Positions 57,394 through 64,000 of a stretch of DNA of 64,000 nucleotides are shown piece after piece. The stretch is from Callorhinus ursinus. Its lineage: Eukaryota > Chordata > Mammalia > Carnivora > Otariidae. The stretch is taken from contig NW_020312902.1 of the NCBI RefSeq assembly GCF_003265705.1, positions 11,404,419 to 11,468,418 on the forward strand, in the 5' to 3' direction. The notes beneath the pieces were generated by a model that worked only from the letters and a program-made list of their open reading frames with translations, was not told where the DNA came from and ran no database searches. Position numbers and translations under genes: made by a program. Within the stretch, counting starts at the first letter, position 1, and each line of letters starts with the position of its first letter.

Positions 57394-57650
57394 TTTTTTT
57401 TTTTTAATGAAATCATACCATAGTACTTTGTGGGTATGCCGTCTTTTTTTTAAGATTTATTTATTTATTTACTTGAAAGAGAGAGAATGAGAGAGAGAGA
57501 GAGAAAGCACATGAGAGGGGGAAGTGTCAGAGGGAGAAGCAGACTCCCCGCTGAGCAGGGAGCCCGATGTGGGACTCGATCCCGGGACTCCAGGATCATG
57601 ACCTGAGCCGAAGGCAGTCGCTTAACCAACTGAGCCACCCAGGTGTCCAA
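57394..57650 (-). mobile_element. Can-SINE, minus strand, with apparent 3' transduction
   Basis: The SINE proper is 57,443-57,650 (head GAGCCACCCAGGTGTCC at the right). Between its own A-tail (T8 at about 57,443-57,451) and a second poly-T run (57,394-57,405) lies a 37-bp non-SINE segment (57,406-57,442). The duplication tgatggcacatt (57382-57393 and 57651-57662) encloses all three parts, so they inserted together. The SINE's own terminator is reduced to ATCTT. Confidence 0.85.
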
Positions 57651-57662
57651 TGATGGCACATT

Positions 57663-59090
57663 CTTATTAGCTAGCATTTTATATATGGAAAAGACACCAA
57701 GAGAGCATCGGAGCTAATACTCCCCCTTGGATATTTAAATGATTAATAGTAGATTAAGAAAACAAATTTATTAATAGGTAAGTAGGTAATCCAAAAATAT
57801 TTGTCTCTCTACTTGTATATGGACTTTAGCTTTCCATAGACCTATGTGTTCTTATACTGCTACTCCACTGAAAGAATGTAAAGGGTAGGTATTTTGTTTA
57901 TGCACGTAGGCACCTCTTGTAGAACAACTTTTTGTAGTAACAGGTGGGCTGAGCAATACAACCCTACACTGATTTCTGTCAGAATGCCAGTTCCCTGACA
58001 GAGTCTCAGTGACGGACGCCGCACTGAATGATACATGTCAGTAAATAGTGGGACAGAAGCTATGTGGAACCTGTACACTTTTGTTTAAAAAAACCTATGT
58101 TATTTCTTCTAGGATTTAAAATCAGATGTATTAAGTTATGAAGAGAATATAGTGGAACCTGCTTGTTGAGCTCTTGCTAGATAGAGATGAGTTTCTTTGT
58201 ACAGAATGTAGCCTGGATTTTCTAGACATAATTGTCTTAGTTCTTATGTGTAGGAAACTCCAGCATGCATACAATTCATGTGATCTAGCATATTCAGGAA
58301 AGTTACACTGTTTTCTTAAATTCTCCCAGGTTTTTGTAGCTATAGAAATGAGGACTCATTAGCTACCGTTTCTGCTTCAGCCTGTGCTCTGTGGGCTGGA
58401 AGGAGTTGCAACCAGGAAGGGAGGCAGGGCATACAGTAGCCCCAAAGAGTGACTGTTTCTCAAGGCCTCCTAAATTAGTCTCAGGTAGGAGCTTCCCAGG
58501 GCCCAGGTCTGAGAGAGTAATGAAAGGAAATTGGGAAGGTGCACTTGCTCCATAATTATTTTTTAGTTCCAGTGTAGTCTGACTTGACTAATTCAGAATT
58601 ATTGAGAGAGATATTAGTTTGGCTTAATGAGAAGCATGAAAAATGTAATATTTTAAATTAAAACACGGCTTTATTACCTGAGGCTATATTCAAAACCACA
58701 AACTAGTAGCCTAACACCTTTTGTGGTGATGCTCCTGGGCCTGCATTAATGATGAGATAAAGATGATTTTTAATTTGCTCAGGGCCATTCTTTTTCCTGA
58801 TTTGGCATACAAATCCAGTAGTCTTTGCTGTGTTCATTTGCTATGTAACTCCTTTTTAAAAAAGATATATTCTTGGAATTTTTTCCTTCAAAATCATAAA
58901 AGTGACATATTACCACTAAGAAGTCAAAGGAAAATAAATTATATGAGGAACAAAGTTAATAAAGACCTTCTCTTTCAAGTCAAATCTCAAATATAACCAC
59001 TAATAACAGTTTGACATGAAATCTTTTAGATCTAAATTTAACTGTCTCAGCCAGGGTACACAATAGATGCTCAATTAATAGTTGTTAAAC
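57663..59090. other. Unique AT-rich non-coding tract
   Basis: No repeat or exon is recognised. Confidence 0.45.
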
Positions 59091-59094
59091 TGAC

Positions 59095-59520
59095 CTGAAG
59101 CCAGCCCCAGCTTATATACAGCCAAATTCTGTCTCTGTCCTATTACCCCAACCCCAGCTTGACCCTCCATGGCTTTGCTTTTATGTAGATTACTGAAATG
59201 GCTTCTAATGGTCTGAAATGCGCTCTGTGTTATATTTCCTTCTCCCAGAAGCCTCCCACCACACTCCCCATTGCTAAAAAAACAATGAAATTCCATTTAG
59301 ACACCTCCACATTTGACCACAATCTACATAACCTCCATTTTCTTGCACTTTTCCCCCTTACACATCTTAAGTTCCAGACAAACTAGACTTCTGAAATTTC
59401 TTGTCTACACCTTACTCCTTTCTACATCTCTGCTTATATTAATGATCAGCCTCAGCCTGGCCTTCAATCCAACATTAATTTAAAGGAACTACTGTGTTCA
59501 AGACAAGGAGCTAGTCACTC
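59095..59520 (+). mobile_element. LINE-2 relic, plus strand
   Basis: 'CTGAAATGGCTTCTAATGGTC', 'CCCATTGCTAAAAAAACAATGAAATTCC' and 'CTTGCACTTTTCCCCC' follow the LINE-2 order in a strongly diverged form. Confidence 0.5.
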
Positions 59521-59572
59521 CAGAGTGACTTACCTTAGGTAAGACATTCTTACTACCTTTAAAGGTAATGTG

Positions 59573-61386
59573 AGAGGGCGGGGCAAGATGGCAGAGGAGT
59601 AGGAGACCTGCATTTCGTCTGGTCTCAGGAATTCAGCTGAATAGGGATCAAACCATTCTGAACACCTATGGACTCAACAGGAGATGGAAGATAAGAAGAG
59701 TAACAACACTCTGAACAGAAAAGCGACCACTTTCTGGAAGGTAGGACGTGCGGAGAAGTGAATCCAAGGCGATATTTGGGAGGAGAGACGGCGGCAGAGG
59801 GGGCCACTGAGGCTGCTTCTGGCAAGTGATAGAGCCGCAGAGCACAAAATCAGAACTTTTAGAAGTCTCCTCTGCGGAGGGACGTCGCTCCAGTGGCTAA
59901 GCAGGGGGTGCAACCCTCGCGGGACAGTGTGGCCTCAGGACCCTCGGGGTCACAGAAAGACCGGGGGTGCCTGAGTGCAGCAGAGCTCCCAGGTATCGGA
60001 GCGGGGAAGCCGGCTGCAGAGACGGAGCCGAGGCGCGGGCTCTCAGCTCGGGGTTGCCATAAACTGTGATCCGCGGCCCAGTCGGGGCACTGCTCCTCCA
60101 GCAGGGACCCAACAAGTGGCAGAGCTGGGGAGACTCCCCTTCCTCCCCCGGGAGGAGCGACGCAGGAGCACACCGCAGGGATCTGCTGGGTTTGGAGACT
60201 CCACACGGGGTCGGGTGCCAGACATAGAAATGCTCAATCACAGGCCGGGTGAGCACGGAGTGTGACCGGATACCGGGGAGACAGGAGTGACTGCTTTTCT
60301 CTGGGGGCACACTGAGGAGCGGGGCACCGAGTTCTCAGCTCCTCTGGGCGGAGATTGGGAGGCCACCATTTTTACCCTAGTCCTCCAAAACTGTACCGAG
60401 AGCTTGCAGGGAACAAAAGCTCCTGAGAGCAAACGGGAGCAGCTTGCTTAGCCCGGACACACAAGGCCAGGGCAATTCCGCCTCCAGCAAAGACATTTGG
60501 GAACCATGGCAACAGGCCCCCCCCCAGAAGATCAGCACGAACACCAAGCAAGCCAAGACCAAGTTTACCGATCAAGGAGAACGGGAGAACTCCAGCACGA
60601 GGGGAGTACTGCACATAGAATTCGTGGCTTTTTTACCATAATTCATTAGTTTTTCAAAGTTAATTTTTTAACTCTTTTTTTTAATTTTTCCTTTTCCCTT
60701 TTTCAAACAACATCTTATCAATCCCTTTTTTAAAAAAAACTTTTTATTTTTCATTTTTAGAGTCATACTTTTATCCCTTCATAGTAGTTACCCTTATTTT
60801 TGGCATATATATGTAGTTGTTCTCTCTTTAAAATTTTGAGATACAATTTCTTCTAACGGATTAAAATATACCCTAAATCACTAGTGTATGGCTTTGTTCT
60901 AGTCTCCTGCCTGATCACATTCTCTCCCTTTTTTTTCTTTTTTCGTTTTCTTTTTAAATCTTCTTCTTTCTTTTTAAAAACAACTTCTTTTCAAGTCCTT
61001 TTATGAAATCTTTTATAATTTTCATTTTTACAGTCATCTGCCATCCCGTCATTGTATCAACCCTTATTTTGTGCTTATATAAGTCTTTCTTCCTTTAAAA
61101 TTTTAGCAGGCACTTTCTTCTAACAGAACAAAATAAGCCCAAAAGCTACTGTGTGGCACTGATCTATGCACTAGCCTGATTATATTTGATCATATTCTGT
61201 TTTTTTTCTTTTATTTTGTTCTATTTTTATCTTTTTCTTTTTCCTTTTTTTTTTTTCTCTTCTTTCTTTCCCTTTCTTGTCCCCTGGTTTCAGGTCTTTT
61301 CTGATTTGTATAGAGGATATTTGCTGGAGACGTTGTTAACCTGTTAGCATTTTATTCTCTCATTCATCTGTTCTCCTCTGGACAAA
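59573..61386 (+). promoter_or_regulatory. L1 5'UTR with internal promoter
   Basis: The first 850 bases are GC- and CpG-rich (densest at 59,850-60,420); the remainder is T-rich. L1 5'UTRs carry an internal RNA polymerase II promoter and are usually methylated. Large antisense frames in the GC-rich part (59,859-60,614) are by-products of composition. An unusually long C-run is at 60,518-60,525. Confidence 0.85.
59584..59592 (+). promoter_or_regulatory. YY1-type site CAAGATGGC at the L1 5' end
   Basis: The nonamer CAAGATGGC lies about 12 bases from the element start. In human L1 an equivalent YY1 site sets the transcription start. The same role here is inference from position and sequence. Confidence 0.6.
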
Positions 61387-62284
61387 ATGACAAATTGAAA
61401 AAAATTACTTCAGCAAAAAGAACAAGAGATAGTACCATTGCCAGGGACCTACTCAATACGGACATTAGTACGATGTCAGACCTAGAGTTCAGAATCATGA
61501 CTTTAAAGATACTAGCTGGGCTTGAAAAAAGTGTGGAAGGTATTCGAGAAACCCTTTCTGGAGAAATAAAAGAACTAAAATCTAACCAAGTCGAAATCAA
61601 AAAGGCTATTAATGAGGTGCAATCAAAAATAGGGGTACTAACTGCTAGGATAAATGAGGCAGAAGAAAGAATCACTGATATAGAAGACCAAGTGATGGAA
61701 AATAAAGAGGCTGAGAAAAAGAGAGAGAAACAACTACAGGATCAGGAGGGCAGAATTCAAGAGATAAGCGATACAATAAGACAAAACAACATTAGAATAA
61801 TTGGGATCCCAGAAGAAGAAGAAGTAAGAGAGAGAGGGGCAGAAGGTATATTGGAGCAAATAATAGCAGAGAACTTCCCTAATATGGGGAAGGAAACAGG
61901 CATCAAAATCCAGGAGGCACAGAGAACCCCTCTCAAAATCAATAAAAATAAGTCAACACCCCGACATCTAATAGTAAAACTTACGAGTCTCAGAGACAAA
62001 GAGAAAATCCTGAAAGCAGCTGGGGAGAAGACATATGTAACCTACGATGGTAGAAACATTAGATTGGCAACAGACCTATCCACAGAGACCTGGCAGGCCA
62101 GAAAAGACTGGCATGATATCTTCAGAGCACTAAATGAGAAAAATATGCAGCCAAGAATACTATACCAGCTAGGGTATCATTGAAAATAGAAGGAAAGATA
62201 AAAAGCTTCCAGGACAAACAAAAACTAGAGGAATTTGCAAACATGAAACCAGCCCTCCGAGAAATCTTGAAAGGGGTCCTCTAA
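61387..62284 (+). pseudogene. L1 ORF1 (RNA-binding chaperone), frameshifted
   Basis: ORF1 proteins are trimeric RNA-binding partners of the L1 RNP. The expected ATG at 61,387 is followed at once by TGA because one A appears lost in the A-rich start. The long frame (61,395-62,183, 262 codons) opens with TTG; its first in-frame ATG is 61,473. It encodes a coiled-coil (about residues 45-120 of the frame), an RRM-like part with NNIRIIGIPE, and a C-terminal domain with KILKAAGEK and YDGRNIRLATD. A second 1-nt loss near 62,163 ends the frame at 62,183; the original frame resumes and stops at 62,282-62,284. Confidence 0.92.
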
Positions 62285-62365
62285 GCAAAAAGAAAGCCTA
62301 AAAGCAGCATGGATCAGAAAGGAACAGAGACAATGTACAGTAACAGTCACCTTACAGGCAATACA

Positions 62366-64000
62366 ATGGCACTAAATTCATACCTTTCAATAGTTACCCT
62401 GAATGTAAATGGGCTAAATGCCCCATCAAAAGACACAGGCTATCAGATTGGATTAAAAAACAAGACCCATCCATATGCTATCTGCAAGAGACTCATTTTA
62501 GACCCAAAGACACCCCCACATTGAAAGTGAGGGGGTGGAAAACCATTTACCATGCTAATGGACACCAAAAGAAAGCTGGGGTGGCAATCCTTATATCAGA
62601 CAATTACATTTTTAAACAAAGACTGTAATAAGAGATGAAGAAGGACACTATATCCTACATAAAGGGTCTATCCAACAAGAAGATCTAACAATTGTAAATA
62701 TCTATGCCCCTAACGTGGGAGCAGCCAATTATATAAGGCAATTGATAACAAAAGCAAAGAAACACATTGACAACAATACAATAATAGTGGGGGACTTTAA
62801 CACCCCCCTGACTGAAATGGACAGATCATCTAAGCAAAAGATCAACAAGGAAATAAAGACTTTAAATGACACACTGGACCAAATGGACTTCACAGACATA
62901 TTCAGAACATTCCATCCCAAAGCAACGGAATACACATTCTTCTCTAGTGCCCATGGAACATTCTCCAGAATTGATCACATCCTAGGTCACAAATCAGGTC
63001 TCAATCGGTACCAAAAGATTGGGATCATTCCCTGCATATTTTCAGACCACAATGCTTTGAAACTAGAACTCAACCACAAGAGGAAAGTCGGAAAGAACTC
63101 AAATACATGGAGGCTAAAGAGCATCCTACTAAAGAATGAATGGGTCAACAAGGAAATTAAAGAAGAAGAATTAAAAAATTTCATGGAAACCAATGAAAAT
63201 GAAAACACAACTGTCCAAAATCTTTTGGGATACAGCAAAGGCAGTCCTGAGAGTAAAGTATATAGCAATAAAAGCCTTTCTCAAGAAACAAGAAAGGTCT
63301 CAAATACACAACCTAACCCCATTACCTTGATGACAAAACAAGACAAAGACCCCATCAAAAAGGAGAATTACACACCAATATCCTTGATGAACATGGATGC
63401 AAAAATTCTCACCAAAGTACTAGCCAATAGGATCCAACAGTACATTAAAAGGATTGTTCACCACGACCAAGTGGGATTTATCCCTGGGCTTCAAGGCTGG
63501 TTCAACATCCGCAAATCAATCAACGTGATACAATACATTAACAAAAGAAAGAACAAGAATCATATGATCCTCTCAATAGATGCAGAAAAAGCATTTGACA
63601 AAGTACAGCATCCTTTCTTGATCAAAACTCTTCAGAGTATAGGGATAGAGGGTACATACCTCAATATCATAAAAGCCATCTATGAAAAACCTACAGCGAA
63701 TATCATTCTCAATGGGGAAAAGCTGAGAGCTTTTCCCCTAAAGTCAGGAACGCGGCAGGGATGCCCAATCTCACCACTGCTAATCAACATAGTACTAGAA
63801 GTCCTAGCCACAGCAATCAGACAACAAAAGGAAATCAAAGGCATCCAAATCGGCAAAGAGGAAGTCAAACTCTCACTCTTTGCAGATGATATGATAGTGT
63901 ATGTGGAAAACTCAAAAGACTCCACCCCAAAACTGTTAGAACTCATACAGGAATTCAGTAAAGTGGCAGGATATCAAATCAATGCACAGAAATCAGTGGC
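62366..64000 (+). pseudogene. L1 ORF2 (endonuclease-reverse transcriptase), broken and partial
   Basis: It starts at ATG 62,366 (MALNSYLSIVTLNVNGLNAP). Endonuclease motifs follow across several frames: TLNVNGLN, LQETHF, NIYAPN, GDFNT and SDHNAL. One-base indels occur in the A-run near 62,430, near 62,620 (AAACAAAG for AAACCAAAG) and near 63,226 (an extra T). The reverse transcriptase frame is open from at least 63,321 to the window edge, with SIDAEKAFD (from 63,573), GTRQGCP (from 63,747) and LFADDM (Asp codons 63,885 and 63,888). The segment between the endonuclease and the RT start is largely missing. Confidence 0.93.

Larger units (their letters stand above)
59573..64000 (+). mobile_element. 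Carnivoran L1 with near-complete 5' end, sense orientation, continuing past the window
   Basis: It starts at AGAGGGCGGGGCAAGATGGC, directly after the target-like TTT|AAAGGTAATGTG (59,558-59,572). A CpG-rich 5'UTR of about 1.8 kb, ORF1 and ORF2 follow in the normal order. It is non-functional as read: 1-nt indels break ORF1 and ORF2, and a block of ORF2 is deleted near 63,315. The 3' end and the second target duplication lie outside. Confidence 0.96.

Noticed and set aside
59859..60614. Several long GC-rich minus-strand frames and a CpG-island-like region as a host promoter or gene
   Set aside because: They lie wholly within the CpG-rich L1 5'UTR.
61395..62183. 262-codon open frame, the longest in the window, as a host gene
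   Set aside because: Its coiled coil, RNA-binding motifs and position between an L1 5'UTR and endonuclease/RT sequence identify it as L1 ORF1.

Overview
This is a piece of a mammalian nuclear genome with no host protein-coding exon that I can support. Every open reading frame over about 60 codons is either a chance frame or part of a transposable element. The organism is a carnivoran. At least 22 copies or fragments of the tRNA-Lys-derived Can-SINE (SINEC) family are scattered on both strands, recognisable by the head 'GCCTGGGTGGCTCAG', a CT-rich stretch and an (AAATAA)n/A tail. Their body sequence is of the kind I associate with bears, pinnipeds and mustelids. The young canid-specific and felid-specific SINEC variants are not seen, so an arctoid carnivoran is the best guess. 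That is recalled knowledge, not a database result.

Layout. Positions 1-13 kb are AT-rich unique DNA with SINEs (one pair stacked on a single target site), a MIR, a (TG)n microsatellite, an MLT1-type MaLR LTR fragment, LINE-2 remnants and a MER5A-like DNA transposon relic. Positions 13-32 kb hold a CR1/L3-type LINE fossil, several LINE-2 3' ends, a possible ERV LTR, microsatellites and long unique tracts. Positions 32-52 kb hold more SINEs, MIR, LINE-2 and MER5A relics, an old L1 3' half in antisense (about 41.7-43.6 kb), a SINE-in-SINE nest and a Tigger-type MITE with perfect 15-bp terminal inverted repeats. Positions 52-59.5 kb hold a three-layer nest (a 5'-inverted L1 inside a SINE), another stacked SINE pair, a SINE carrying what looks like a 3' transduction, and a LINE-2 relic. 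From 59,573 to the right edge runs a carnivoran L1 in sense orientation with a near-complete CpG-rich 5'UTR, ORF1 and ORF2. It is disabled by 1-nt indels and by an internal ORF2 deletion, and its 3' end lies outside the window.

The L1 machinery explains most of the rest: the SINEs, the tail-only insertions and the target-site duplications all bear L1-type signatures. No new gene system was found. The most informative observations are insertion-mechanism events: the SINE 3' transduction, the inverted L1, repeated use of one insertion site, a tail-only insertion and the internally deleted L1. Remaining unique tracts could be intronic or intergenic; the sequence alone does not decide.
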